Of a stretch of DNA of 64,000 nt, positions 42,175-51,016 are shown in pieces. Every line of letters starts with the position of its first letter. Position 1 is the stretch's first letter. The notes beneath the pieces were generated by a model. The model did no database searches, was not told the DNA's origin, and was given only the letters and a program-made list of their open reading frames with translations. The translations under genes and the position numbers were made by a program. The stretch lies in assembly GCF_900113875.1 (NCBI RefSeq), contig NZ_FORA01000003.1, forward strand, positions 1-64,000. Direction: 5' to 3'. The stretch comes from Jannaschia pohangensis. Lineage in GTDB: Bacteria; Pseudomonadota; Alphaproteobacteria; Rhodobacterales; Rhodobacteraceae.

Positions 42175-43406
42175 GCGCGACCCTCGACCTGCCCCGACCC
42201 GGCGGGCTTGCGCGCTATGCGGGTTTTGCGGCGATGCTGTCGGCGGCGGGGCTTCCGATCTATATCCACGCGCCCAAATTCTACGTCGACAGCTATGGCG
42301 TGACGCTGGCGCAGCTCGCGGTGGCGCTTTTCCTTTTGCGGCTGATCGACGTGGTGCAGGACCCGCTTCTGGGACGCCTGGCCGAGGTGACGCGCAATCA
42401 CAGGGCCGCCATGACCTGGGCGGCCGGCGCGATCATGGCAGGGGCGATGGCCATGCTTTTCGCCGTACCACCCCTGTTGCCGCCGGTCTGGTGGTTCGCC
42501 CTGTCGCTCGCCGCGCTCTTCTCGGCGTTTTCGTTCCTGACGATCTGCTTTTACGCCCAGGGTGTGGCAAAGGCGACGCAGATGGGCGACGGCCACGTCC
42601 GCCTGGCCAGCTGGCGCGAAACCGGCGCGCTTCTGGGGGTCTGCCTTGCCGCGGCCCTGCCGACCGTGCTGGCGGGAACGGGGATGCCCTTCACTATCTA
42701 TGCCGCGATCTTCGCGGGCGCGGTGCTTGTGGCGTTGGCCGTCATGACCCCCGAATGGGCAGCGCGGGGGCCCGCGCCCGAGGGCGGTCTGCGCCGGGTC
42801 CTCGGCGATCCGACGGCCCGCCGCCTGCTGCTGATCGCGCTGGTCAATGCCACGCCGGTGGCCGTCACCTCGACCCTGTTCCTGTTCTTCGTGGCCGACC
42901 GGCTGCAGGCTCCGGGGGCGGAAGGTCCGCTTTTGCTGCTGTTTTTCCTCTCGGCGGCGGTGGCTGCCCCTGTCTGGGGCCGCATCGCCGCAAAGGTCGG
43001 CACGGCCCGCGCCCTGATGTGCGGCATGGGACTGGCGATGGTGACCTTCGGCTTTGCCCTGCCGCTCGGGGCCGGGGATACCTGGGCCTTCGCACTGGTC
43101 TGCATCGGATCGGGCGCGGCACTCGGTGCGGATCTCACGTTGCTGCCCGCGATGTTCGCGCGGCGCATGGAAGTCATCGCCCCATCGGCTGCCGACGGCT
43201 TTGGACTCTGGTCATTCGTCAACAAGGCGACACTGGCCTTCGCAGCCATCGCATTGTTTCCGATCCTCGATGCCATGGGTTTTGTTCCGGGGGAACCGAA
43301 CAACGGGGCAGCGCTTTGGTCCCTGACAGCGCTCTATGCGGGGCTTCCCCTCGCTCTGAAGGCGATTGCACTTTTCTTGATGGTCCGATTGGGCCGGGAG
43401 GTTTGA
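42171..43406 (+). CDS. MFS transporter (sugar-symporter-like MFS_2 type)
   Basis: 411 residues starting MSATLDLPRPGGLARYAGFA and overlapping DUF1365 by 4 nt. About 11-12 hydrophobic segments. LIDVVQDPLLGRLAEVTRNH in the first loop resembles the D-P-x-x-G motif of the glycoside-pentoside-hexuronide symporter branch. Because it is embedded in the RpoE operon, a lipid-type or stress-related substrate is more likely than a sugar. Confidence 0.8.
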   Translation: MSATLDLPRPGGLARYAGFAAMLSAAGLPIYIHAPKFYVDSYGVTLAQLAVALFLLRLIDVVQDPLLGRLAEVTRNHRAAMTWAAGAIMAGAMAMLFAVPPLLPPVWWFALSLAALFSAFSFLTICFYAQGVAKATQMGDGHVRLASWRETGALLGVCLAAALPTVLAGTGMPFTIYAAIFAGAVLVALAVMTPEWAARGPAPEGGLRRVLGDPTARRLLLIALVNATPVAVTSTLFLFFVADRLQAPGAEGPLLLLFFLSAAVAAPVWGRIAAKVGTARALMCGMGLAMVTFGFALPLGAGDTWAFALVCIGSGAALGADLTLLPAMFARRMEVIAPSAADGFGLWSFVNKATLAFAAIALFPILDAMGFVPGEPNNGAALWSLTALYAGLPLALKAIALFLMVRLGREV

Positions 43407-43408
43407 CG

Positions 43409-43990
43409 ATGGACGGCATGACGGCATTGGCACTGGGGATGGTCCTGACCATCGCGGCACTTTGGGTGCTGCGCCAGTATGCGCAGTTTCCGTCCCAGAA
43501 GGCGTCGGAATATGCAGACAACCTCCCGCTCATCGACCTCAAGGCGCATCTCGACGGAAAGCTGGCTTGCGACGGAATGATCTTCGGCCCGACCGGGCGG
43601 GTGACGTCGCGGTTCCGGGCGATCATGAATACGACCTGGGACGGGCCCAAGGGCGTGATGGACGAACACTTCATCTATGACGACGGCAGCACCCAGGACC
43701 GGCAATGGCGCCTGACCGTGGCCGATGACGGATCCGTCCGGGCCGAAGCTGACGACGTGATCGGCGCGGGCCGGGGCCGGATGGCGGGCAACGCCTTCGG
43801 GATGCGGTACCGCATCCGGCTGCCGGAAAAGAGCGGCGGGCACGTTCTGGACGCCGTCGACTGGATGTACCTGCAAGAGGACGGGACGATCCTCAACCGC
43901 AGCCAATTCACCAAGTTCGGCGTGAAGGTGGCGGAGCTTTTCGCGACCATCCGCCCGATCGAACCCACATCGGAGAAGACAGATGCGTGA
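43409..43990 (+). CDS. DUF3833 family protein
   Basis: 193 residues. The N-terminal transmembrane/signal helix is GMTALALGMVLTIAALWVLR. The body contains FGPTGRVTSRFRAIMNTTWD, GVMDEHFIYDDGSTQDRQWR, GNAFGMRYRIRLP and VDWMYLQEDGTILNRSQFTK, the DUF3833 pattern. These are membrane-linked, probably beta-barrel-like lipid or flavin-binding proteins of unknown role. It overlaps the SDR gene by 8 nt. Confidence 0.85.
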   Translation: MDGMTALALGMVLTIAALWVLRQYAQFPSQKASEYADNLPLIDLKAHLDGKLACDGMIFGPTGRVTSRFRAIMNTTWDGPKGVMDEHFIYDDGSTQDRQWRLTVADDGSVRAEADDVIGAGRGRMAGNAFGMRYRIRLPEKSGGHVLDAVDWMYLQEDGTILNRSQFTKFGVKVAELFATIRPIEPTSEKTDA

Positions 43991-44720
43991 CTGGACCGGC
44001 AAGACCTATTGGCTGATCGGGGCGTCCGACGGACTGGGCGCGGCGCTGGCGGCCAAGCTGTCGGCGGCGGGGGCCGAAGTCGTGCTGTCGGCCCGCTCCG
44101 AAGACAAGCTGGCCGAGGTCGCCGCAGGCCTGCCAGGACGGTCCCGGGTGATACCCTGCGATGTCTCCGATCGCGCAAGTGTCGAGGCGGCAGCAAGGGA
44201 AATCGGGCATGTGGACGGCATGGTTTTCCTCGCCGGGGTCTATTGGCCGCAGAAGGCGCAGGATTGGGACGCCGAACAGGTCGAGGCGATGCTCGACATC
44301 AACATGACGGGCGCGGCGCGTGCCGTGGGCGCCGTGATCGGCGACATGGTAAAGCGCGACGCGGGCCACATCGTCCTGACCGGGTCGCTGTCGGGGTTCC
44401 GCGGCCTGCCGGGGGCCACGGGCTACGGCGCGTCGAAGGCCGGTGTCATGTGGCTGGCCGAGGGGATGCATGCCGACCTGCGCCACACCGGCGTGCAGAT
44501 CCAGGTCGCCAACCCCGGGTTCATCAAGACCCGGCTGACCGACAAGAACGACTTCGACATGCCGTTTCTCATGACGCCCGAGGAAGCCGCGCAGCACATG
44601 TTCGAGCTGATGAACGGGGACGACTTCAAGAAGAGTTTCCCGACCGTGTTTTCCTGGCTGTTCCGGGGCGGTCAGTTCCTGCCCGACTGGCTCTGGTATG
44701 GATTGTTCGCCCGCAAGTGA
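43983..44720 (+). CDS. Short-chain dehydrogenase/reductase
   Basis: 245 residues starting MRDWTGKTYWLIGASDGLGA. The NAD(P) motif is GASDGLG, the catalytic Ser is in HIVLTGSLSGFRGLPGA, and Tyr-Lys are in GYGASKAGVMWLAEG. It is the last gene of the five-gene RpoE-type operon and is followed by a GC hairpin. Confidence 0.9.
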   Translation: MRDWTGKTYWLIGASDGLGAALAAKLSAAGAEVVLSARSEDKLAEVAAGLPGRSRVIPCDVSDRASVEAAAREIGHVDGMVFLAGVYWPQKAQDWDAEQVEAMLDINMTGAARAVGAVIGDMVKRDAGHIVLTGSLSGFRGLPGATGYGASKAGVMWLAEGMHADLRHTGVQIQVANPGFIKTRLTDKNDFDMPFLMTPEEAAQHMFELMNGDDFKKSFPTVFSWLFRGGQFLPDWLWYGLFARK

Positions 44721-44752
44721 GGGGTTGCGCCGCCTCGCGGGCGTCGCGCCGG

Positions 44753-44786
44753 GCGGGGGCCAGCCCCCGCACCCCCGGGATATTTT
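44753..44786 (+). terminator. Terminator-like GC hairpin after the SDR gene
   Basis: GCGGGGGC (44753-44760) pairs perfectly with GCCCCCGC (44763-44770), followed by ACCCCCGGGATATTTT. The 214-bp gap before the formate dehydrogenase gene contains this hairpin and otherwise no gene. Similar 'CACCCCCGGGATATTTT' strings are common after genes in this bacterial group. Confidence 0.6.
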
Positions 44787-44934
44787 AGCCGAGAAGAAAG
44801 GGCTTTGATCCGTTTCGGGGCGGCGCGTGGCCTTTTGGAAACGCGGCTTGTCGTTTCCCACACGCTGGCTGTCGTGCATGGGCTTTCGACCGGGGCGGAC
44901 GTGTCCTAGCCTTCCCCTGCGAGGGGGGCCAATC

Positions 44935-47712
44935 ATGTCCGAACAGATCATCTTCACGCTCGATGGCAAGCAGGTCATCGCGCAGCCCGGCCAGACCATC
45001 TGGGAGGTGGCGAACGGGCGTGGCCTGGTCATCCCTCATCTGTGTCACAAACCCGCGCCCGGGTATCGGCCCGATGGCAACTGCCGCGCCTGCATGGTGG
45101 AGATCGCGGGAGAGCGGGTTCTGGCCGCCTCCTGCATCCGCGAACCCGCCGAAGGGATGGTGGTGACGACCGACAGCGCGCGGGCCAAGTCGGCGCGCAA
45201 GATGGTGGTCGAGATGCTGCTGGCCGATCAGCCGGAGCGCGATGCGGCCCACGACCGCTCGTCGCACCTGTGGGCCATGGCCGATGCGAACGGCATGACG
45301 ACAAGCCGCCTGCCGACGCTGGAGGTGGAGCGCATCCCCCTTCTGGACGACAGCCATGTCGCCATGAAGGTAAACCTTGATGCCTGCATCCAATGCGGCC
45401 TGTGCGTGCGCGCCTGTCGCGAGGTGCAGGTCAATGACGTCATCGGCATGGCCGGGCGCGGGCACGACGCCTATCCGGTGTTCGATTTCGACGATCCCAT
45501 GGGGGATTCGTCCTGCGTGGCCTGCGGCGAATGCGTGCAGGCCTGTCCGACGGGCGCGCTGATGCCCGCCACCATGGTGAACGCGGATCAGGTCGGCGAC
45601 AGCAAGGATTTCGACGAAGAGGTAAAGTCGATCTGCCCGTTCTGCGGCGTCGGCTGCCAGGTGTCGCTGAAGGTCAAGGGCGACAGGATCGTCAAGGTGG
45701 ACGGCATCAACGGCCCTGCCAACGAAGGACGGCTCTGCGTCAAGGGGCGGTTCGGTTTCGACTATATCCACCACCCGCACCGCATCACCAAGCCGATGAT
45801 CCGCCGCCGGGACGCGCCCGAGAAGGGCCTGAATGTCGATCCAGGCAATCCCTGGACGCACTTCCGCGAGGCGACCTGGGACGAGGCGCTGGACGTGGCG
45901 GCAAATGGTTTGGTCGACCTGCGGTCGCTCTATGGCGGCAAGTCGGTCGCGGGGTTCGGCAGTGCGAAATGCACCAACGAGGAAGCCTATCTTTTCCAGA
46001 AGCTGATCCGACAGGGGTTCGGCCACAACAACGTCGATCATTGCACCCGGCTTTGCCACGCGTCCTCGGTTGCGGCGCTGATGGAGAACGTCGGGTCGGG
46101 GGCCGTCACGGCCAGCTTCAACGAGATCGAGAACGCCGATCTGGCCATCGTCATCGGGGCCAACCCGACCGAGAACCACCCCGTCGCCGCGACCTTCTTC
46201 AAGCAGTTCACCAAACGCGGCGGCGAGCTCATCATCATGGACCCGCGCGGCACCGCGATGAAGCGGCACGCCAAGCACATGCTGCAATTCCGGCCGGGCA
46301 CCGACGTGGCGCTGCTCAATGCGATCATGAACGTGATCGTGGAGGAGAAGCTCTACGACCGGCAGTACATCGAGGGCTTCACGGAAGGGTTCTTCGAGTT
46401 CCGCGACCACATCCGCGCCTTTACCCCCGACCGCATGGCCGAGCTGTGCGGGATCGATGCCGAGACGATCCGCGCTGTGGCCCGCGACTACGCCGGGGCC
46501 CAAAAGGCAATGATCTTCTGGGGCATGGGCGTCAGCCAGAGCATCCACGGCACCGACAACGCCCGTTGCCTGATTTCGCTGGCGCTGCTCTGCGGTCACA
46601 TCGGGCGGCCCGGAACCGGGCTGCACCCGCTGCGTGGACAGAACAACGTGCAGGGGGCGTCGGACGCGGGCCTGATCCCGCATGTGATGCCGAACTATCA
46701 ATCCGTCACGGACGTGGCCGTGCGTGACCTCTTCCGTCACATCTGGGACGGGACGGAGATCGACCCCACGCCGGGCCTGACGGTGGTGGAGATCATGGAC
46801 CGGGTCTATCGCGGCGAGATCAAGGGGATGTTCATCCAGGGCGAAAACCCCGCGATGTCCGACCCGGATGTGGACCATGCGAGGAAGGCGCTCGCCAACC
46901 TTGATCATCTGGTGGTCCAGGACATCTTCGTCACCGAGACGGCGAATTTCGCCGACGTCATCCTGCCCGCCAGCGCCTTCCCCGAAAAGTCGGGCACGGT
47001 CACGAACACGAACCGGCAGGTGCAGATGGCGCGGCAGGCGCTCCAGCCGCCGGGCGAGGCGCGGGAGGATTGGCGTATCCTGATCGAGCTGGCGAACCGC
47101 ATCGGGCTCGATTGGGATTACGACCACCCGCGCGAGGTGTTCAACGAGATGAAGATGTCGATGCGATCCTTGCATCACATCACCTGGAACCGGCTGGAGA
47201 GCGAGGGGGCGGTCGCCTACCCAAGCCTGTCGAACGAGGATCCGGGGCAAAGTGTCGTCTTCGGTGACGGCTTCCCCCGTCGTGCCGGTCGCGCGATGTT
47301 CACGCCCGCGCGCGTGACACCACCCGCCGAGATGCCGGACGAACGCTTCCCGATGATCCTGACCACGGGGCGGCAACTGGAGCATTGGCACACCGGGTCG
47401 ATGACGCGGCGGTCCAAGGTGCTGGACGCGGTGGAGCCGGAGGCGAATTGCTCGCTCCACCCCTCGACCCTGCGCAAACTCGGCGTCGACGCCGGCGGCC
47501 ATGTGCGCCTGACGACGCGGCGGGGCAGCGTGACGCTGATGGCGCGGGCGGATCGCGCAGTGGCCCCGGACATGGTGTTCCTGCCCTTCGCCTACGTCGA
47601 GGCGGCGGCAAACATCCTGACGAACCCGTCGCTCGACCCGTTCGGAAAGATCCCGGAGTTCAAGTTTTCGGCCGTAAAGGTCGAGGCAGCCGAGGCGGTA
47701 GCGGCGGAATGA
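44935..47712 (+). CDS. Formate dehydrogenase alpha subunit, Cys form (FdsA-like)
   Basis: 925 residues from ATG 44935 with GAGGGGGG upstream. N-terminal 2Fe-2S domain (IPHLCHKPAPGYRPDGNCRA, then C in MVEIAG... LAASC), a NuoG-like Cys/His region, two ferredoxin 4Fe-4S motifs (CIQCGLCVRACRE; CVACGECVQACP), then the molybdopterin domain with CPFCGVGC...C and VDHCTRLCHASSV, in which Cys stands where FdhF has selenocysteine. The C-terminal molydopterin dinucleotide domain has LTTGRQLEHWHTGSMTRRS. It oxidises formate to CO2 (or the reverse). NAD-linked enzymes need FdsB/FdsG partners; none is adjacent. Confidence 0.9.
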   Translation: MSEQIIFTLDGKQVIAQPGQTIWEVANGRGLVIPHLCHKPAPGYRPDGNCRACMVEIAGERVLAASCIREPAEGMVVTTDSARAKSARKMVVEMLLADQPERDAAHDRSSHLWAMADANGMTTSRLPTLEVERIPLLDDSHVAMKVNLDACIQCGLCVRACREVQVNDVIGMAGRGHDAYPVFDFDDPMGDSSCVACGECVQACPTGALMPATMVNADQVGDSKDFDEEVKSICPFCGVGCQVSLKVKGDRIVKVDGINGPANEGRLCVKGRFGFDYIHHPHRITKPMIRRRDAPEKGLNVDPGNPWTHFREATWDEALDVAANGLVDLRSLYGGKSVAGFGSAKCTNEEAYLFQKLIRQGFGHNNVDHCTRLCHASSVAALMENVGSGAVTASFNEIENADLAIVIGANPTENHPVAATFFKQFTKRGGELIIMDPRGTAMKRHAKHMLQFRPGTDVALLNAIMNVIVEEKLYDRQYIEGFTEGFFEFRDHIRAFTPDRMAELCGIDAETIRAVARDYAGAQKAMIFWGMGVSQSIHGTDNARCLISLALLCGHIGRPGTGLHPLRGQNNVQGASDAGLIPHVMPNYQSVTDVAVRDLFRHIWDGTEIDPTPGLTVVEIMDRVYRGEIKGMFIQGENPAMSDPDVDHARKALANLDHLVVQDIFVTETANFADVILPASAFPEKSGTVTNTNRQVQMARQALQPPGEAREDWRILIELANRIGLDWDYDHPREVFNEMKMSMRSLHHITWNRLESEGAVAYPSLSNEDPGQSVVFGDGFPRRAGRAMFTPARVTPPAEMPDERFPMILTTGRQLEHWHTGSMTRRSKVLDAVEPEANCSLHPSTLRKLGVDAGGHVRLTTRRGSVTLMARADRAVAPDMVFLPFAYVEAAANILTNPSLDPFGKIPEFKFSAVKVEAAEAVAAE

Positions 47713-47717
47713 CGACA

Positions 47718-47760
47718 GAAAGGCCGGGCCGCCACATGGCGATCCGGCCTTTCGCTTTTC
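47718..47760. terminator. Hairpin between convergent fdh and rnj genes
   Basis: AAAGGCCGG (47719-47727) pairs with CCGGCCTTT (47744-47752), followed by CGCTTTT on the plus strand. It can serve both genes, since the A-run becomes a T-run on the minus strand. Confidence 0.75.
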
Positions 47761-47804
47761 AGGTCCAGCGGGCCAACCTCAATTAACCCCTTGTCGGCGC
47801 TTGG

Positions 47805-49481
47805 CTATTCCGCCGCCAGCCGGGTGATCAACACGGTGACTTCGGGGCGTTTGCCGATCTCGTCCTGGGCGACCTTGCGGACGCCCTTGATGATCAGATC
47901 CTCGAGCTTTTCGTCATCCCCGGCGGTGCGAGTATCGATCCGGGCCAGTTGGCCGGCCAGATGCTCTTCCATCATCTCGGCCAGCGGGGCAGACCCGCGC
48001 ACGACTTCGGGCAGGCCGCGAATGTCGACCCAGGTGTCTTCGAGGATGTCGTCGTCGTCATCGACCATCACCGCCACGACCACATGGCCATTGAGCGCCA
48101 TGCGGATGCGGTCGCGCACCACGCCGTCGAACTGACCCACCAGGGCCGAGCCGTCGACATAGGTCCGCCCCGTCTCCACGTGGTCGACGATTTTCGGGGC
48201 ATTGCCCGCCAGATCGACCATGGTGCCGTTGGGAACCACGAGACCGGTGCGGCCAAGCGACTCGGCCAGCTTGGCGTGTTCGCGCAGGTGACGGTGTTCG
48301 CCGTGCATCGGAATGACGACCTGCGGATTGACCAGCTTGTGGACCGTTTCCAGATCGGGCCGGTTGGCGTGGCCCGACACGTGATAGAGCCCGTCGTCCG
48401 CCGTCACCACATCCACGCCCATCTCGGACAGGTTGTTCATGATGTGCGCGACTTCCTTTTCGTTGCCCGGGATCGTCTTGGACGAGAAGAGGAAGGTGTC
48501 GCCCTCCTTCAGCTCCATTCCGAAATACTTGCCACGGGACAGCTGCGCCGATGCGGCGCGGCGCTCTCCCTGGCTGCCGGTGACGATCAGCATCAGGCTT
48601 TCGCGCGGGATGTCGGCGGCTTCCTCGGGCGAGACGGTCTTGGGGAAATCGGTCAGGATGCCCTCTTCGACGGCGGCTTCGGTCATGCGGCGCATGGCGC
48701 GGCCCATCAGGCAGATGGAGCGCCCCGACGCCACTCCGGCTTCGGCCAGCGAGCGCAGGCGCGCGACGTTGGAGGCAAAGGTCGTGGCGACGAACATGCC
48801 CTTGGCCGCCGCGACCAGCGGCTTGAGGTTCGGGGCAACTTCGGCTTCGGACCGGCCCGGGTGCTTGGAAAACACGTTGGTCGAATCGCAAACCAGCGCG
48901 CGAACGCCCGGCTTGGCCGCTTCGGCCCAGAGATCGGGGTCAAAGGGTTCGCCCACGATGGGCGAGGCGTCGATCTTGAAATCGCCGCTGTGGATGATCC
49001 GGCCCGCCGGGCAGTCGATCACGAGGGCGGCGCTTTCGGGGATGGAGTGCGAGACCGGCAGGAAGCCGACCTGGAAGGGGCCCGCGTCGATCATCGCCGG
49101 GAAGGGCGCGGCGGTGATGACGTTCTTCGGGTCCTGGCCCTTTTCCTGCAACTTGCGGCGCGCTAGGTTGGCGGTGAACTTGCGGGCATGGATCGGCTTC
49201 TGGATCTGGCCGAACAGATGGCCGGTGCCGCCCACGTGGTCTTCGTGACCGTGGGTAATGAACACGGCCTCGAGCCGGTCCAGACGCTGCAGCAGCCAAG
49301 CGATATCCGGCAGGATCACGTCGACCCCGGGGGTCGAGTCCATATCCGGGAAGGCAATGCCCAGATCGACGAGGATCAGGCGTTCCTTCCCCTCGGGCCC
49401 GTAGCCGTAGACATAGGCATTCATGCCGATTTCGCCTGCCCCGCCGAGGGGCATGTAGATAAGGCGGTTTCGTCCGCTCAT
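47805..49481 (-). CDS. rnj: Ribonuclease J
   Basis: 558 residues. It begins MSGRNRLIYMPLGGAGEIGM. Metallo-beta-lactamase motif FITHGHEDHVGG (about 75-86) and later H in VSHSIPES and GDFKIDASP. The beta-CASP block contains IVTGSQGERRAA and HVSGHANRPDLE, then PMHGEHRHL. The C-terminal domain is shorter than in Bacillus. It is a 5'-3' exonuclease and endonuclease acting in mRNA decay and rRNA maturation. It is last in the nuo-birA-coaX-rnj series and overlaps coaX by 4 nt. Confidence 0.95.
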   Translation of the reverse strand: MSGRNRLIYMPLGGAGEIGMNAYVYGYGPEGKERLILVDLGIAFPDMDSTPGVDVILPDIAWLLQRLDRLEAVFITHGHEDHVGGTGHLFGQIQKPIHARKFTANLARRKLQEKGQDPKNVITAAPFPAMIDAGPFQVGFLPVSHSIPESAALVIDCPAGRIIHSGDFKIDASPIVGEPFDPDLWAEAAKPGVRALVCDSTNVFSKHPGRSEAEVAPNLKPLVAAAKGMFVATTFASNVARLRSLAEAGVASGRSICLMGRAMRRMTEAAVEEGILTDFPKTVSPEEAADIPRESLMLIVTGSQGERRAASAQLSRGKYFGMELKEGDTFLFSSKTIPGNEKEVAHIMNNLSEMGVDVVTADDGLYHVSGHANRPDLETVHKLVNPQVVIPMHGEHRHLREHAKLAESLGRTGLVVPNGTMVDLAGNAPKIVDHVETGRTYVDGSALVGQFDGVVRDRIRMALNGHVVVAVMVDDDDDILEDTWVDIRGLPEVVRGSAPLAEMMEEHLAGQLARIDTRTAGDDEKLEDLIIKGVRKVAQDEIGKRPEVTVLITRLAAE

Positions 49482-50251
49482 GGATTTTCCTTATTGAATT
49501 GATGGATGACGGTCAGCCCGTGCATCGTCAGATCGTCTTCGATGGAATCGAACAGGTCATCTGCCTGTTGGAACAACGGCGCAAGCCCGCCGGTGGCAAT
49601 GATTTTCATGGGGCGATCACGCTCGGCACGGATCCGGGACGTGATCTCCTTGATGAGGCCGACATAGCCCCAGAAGATGCCGGATTGCATGCAGGCAACG
49701 GTATTTGTGCCCACAACGCGCTGCGGCTGAGTGATATCGACATGCGGCAGGGCCGCGGCGGCCATGTGCAACGCCTCCAGCGACAGATTGACGCCGGGGG
49801 CGATGACGCCTCCGATATAGGCACCATCGGTGTCGGATACATCGAAGGTGGTCGCGGTTCCGAAATCGACCACGATCAGATCGCCGTGATGCCGGTCGAA
49901 CCCGGCCACGGTGTTGACCAGCCGATCAGGCCCCACGGCCGTGCCCGCATCGACGCGCACCCCGATGGGCAGCTTCGTCTCGGGCTTGCCGACGACCAGG
50001 GGGCGGGTTTCGAAATAACGGTCACAGAGGACGCGCAGGTTGAAGACGACGCGCGGCACCGTGGACGAGATGATGCATTCGGTGATCGAGACATCCACGT
50101 TCTGAAGGTTCATCGTGGTGCGCAGCCAGGTGTAGTATTCGTCGGCCGTCGTCTGGTGATTGGTCGCGCGCCGCCAGGACGCCACGAAGGTCGCGCCGTC
50201 CCAGATGCCGAAGACCGTGTTGGTATTGCCGCAGTCGATGGTCAGAAGCAT
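49478..50251 (-). CDS. coaX: Type III pantothenate kinase
   Basis: 257 residues beginning MLLTIDCGNTNTVFGIWDGA, the ASKHA phosphate-binding loop of CoaX. GPDRLVNTVAGF, VVDFGTATTFDVSD and IIATGGLAPLF complete the fold. It phosphorylates pantothenate for CoA synthesis and is insensitive to CoA feedback. It starts 3 bp after the birA stop and overlaps rnj. Confidence 0.95.
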   Translation of the reverse strand: MLLTIDCGNTNTVFGIWDGATFVASWRRATNHQTTADEYYTWLRTTMNLQNVDVSITECIISSTVPRVVFNLRVLCDRYFETRPLVVGKPETKLPIGVRVDAGTAVGPDRLVNTVAGFDRHHGDLIVVDFGTATTFDVSDTDGAYIGGVIAPGVNLSLEALHMAAAALPHVDITQPQRVVGTNTVACMQSGIFWGYVGLIKEITSRIRAERDRPMKIIATGGLAPLFQQADDLFDSIEDDLTMHGLTVIHQFNKENP

Positions 50252-50254
50252 GGG

Positions 50255-51016
50255 CTATCCCCCGAAGAACACGTCGCCCGCCGCCACACGGTGCGGGCCC
50301 TTGGCGGTGCGCAGGACAAGCTGGCCGGTGTCGTCCACATCCTCGAAGGTGCCTTCGACGGTGTCGGTCCCGGTGCGGGCGGTCAGGGTCTGACCCAGGC
50401 CCGCCGCATGGGCCAGCCATTCCGTGCGGATCGGGGCAAAGCCCCAGGCCTGCATCTGCGCCTCTCGCGCGGCGAAAGCCGGGGCGAGGCGGTCGAGCAT
50501 CTCTTCGGGCGTGATCCGCAGGCCCGATCCGGCCAGAAGGGAGACGGGGCGCAAGGCCCGCGCCTCGACCGCGGCAGGGTCCGGGGCGGCGATGAGGTTG
50601 ATGCCGATCCCGAGGACGAGCGTACCCGGCGACGGCGACTCCAGAAGGATGCCCGCCAGTTTGCCGCCGCCCAGAAGCACATCGTTCGGCCATTTGAGCG
50701 TCAGCCCCGCGACCCCCATGTCGGCCAGCGCATCCCGCAAAGCGAGCGAGGCGACAAAGCTGCGCAGGGCGAGGGCCGCAGGCTCTCCGCCCGGGCGCCA
50801 GATCAGCGAGGCGGCGAAATTTCCTTCGGGCATCACCCAGGCCCGGCCACGCCGACCGCGCGCCGCCGTCTGTCGGCGCGCCATGATCCAGGTCGGCCCG
50901 GCGGGGGCGCGGCGGATCGCTTCAGCCGAGGTGCTGTCGATCTCGTCCAGCAGGATTCGGTCGACATCGCGCGGCCAGGGTGGCCCACGCCGGATCGGGG
51001 TCGCGTCAGTTGACAA
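50255..51016 (-). CDS. birA: Biotin-[acetyl-CoA-carboxylase] ligase
   Basis: About 253 residues. No ATG or GTG precedes the conserved [12 protein letters not shown] in a sensible place, so a TTG at 51016 within the nuoN end is proposed. [20 protein letters not shown] is the biotinyl-AMP loop (GRRGR), then [20 protein letters not shown] and LVLGIGINL. There is no N-terminal HTH, so it is a ligase without repressor function. The overlap with nuoN suggests coupled expression. Confidence 0.9.
   Translation of the reverse strand: MSTDATPIRRGPPWPRDVDRILLDEIDSTSAEAIRRAPAGPTWIMARRQTAARGRRGRAWVMPEGNFAASLIWRPGGEPAALALRSFVASLALRDALADMGVAGLTLKWPNDVLLGGGKLAGILLESPSPGTLVLGIGINLIAAPDPAAVEARALRPVSLLAGSGLRITPEEMLDRLAPAFAAREAQMQAWGFAPIRTEWLAHAAGLGQTLTARTGTDTVEGTFEDVDDTGQLVLRTAKGPHRVAAGDVFFGG

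Noticed and set aside
46040-46075. Possible selenocysteine in the formate dehydrogenase
   Set aside because: The codon at the metal-ligand position is TGC (Cys), not TGA, so no SECIS element is needed.
44785-47502. 905-codon minus-strand frame
   Set aside because: It lies exactly opposite the formate dehydrogenase gene and is a by-product of GC-rich codons. It has no domain motifs.
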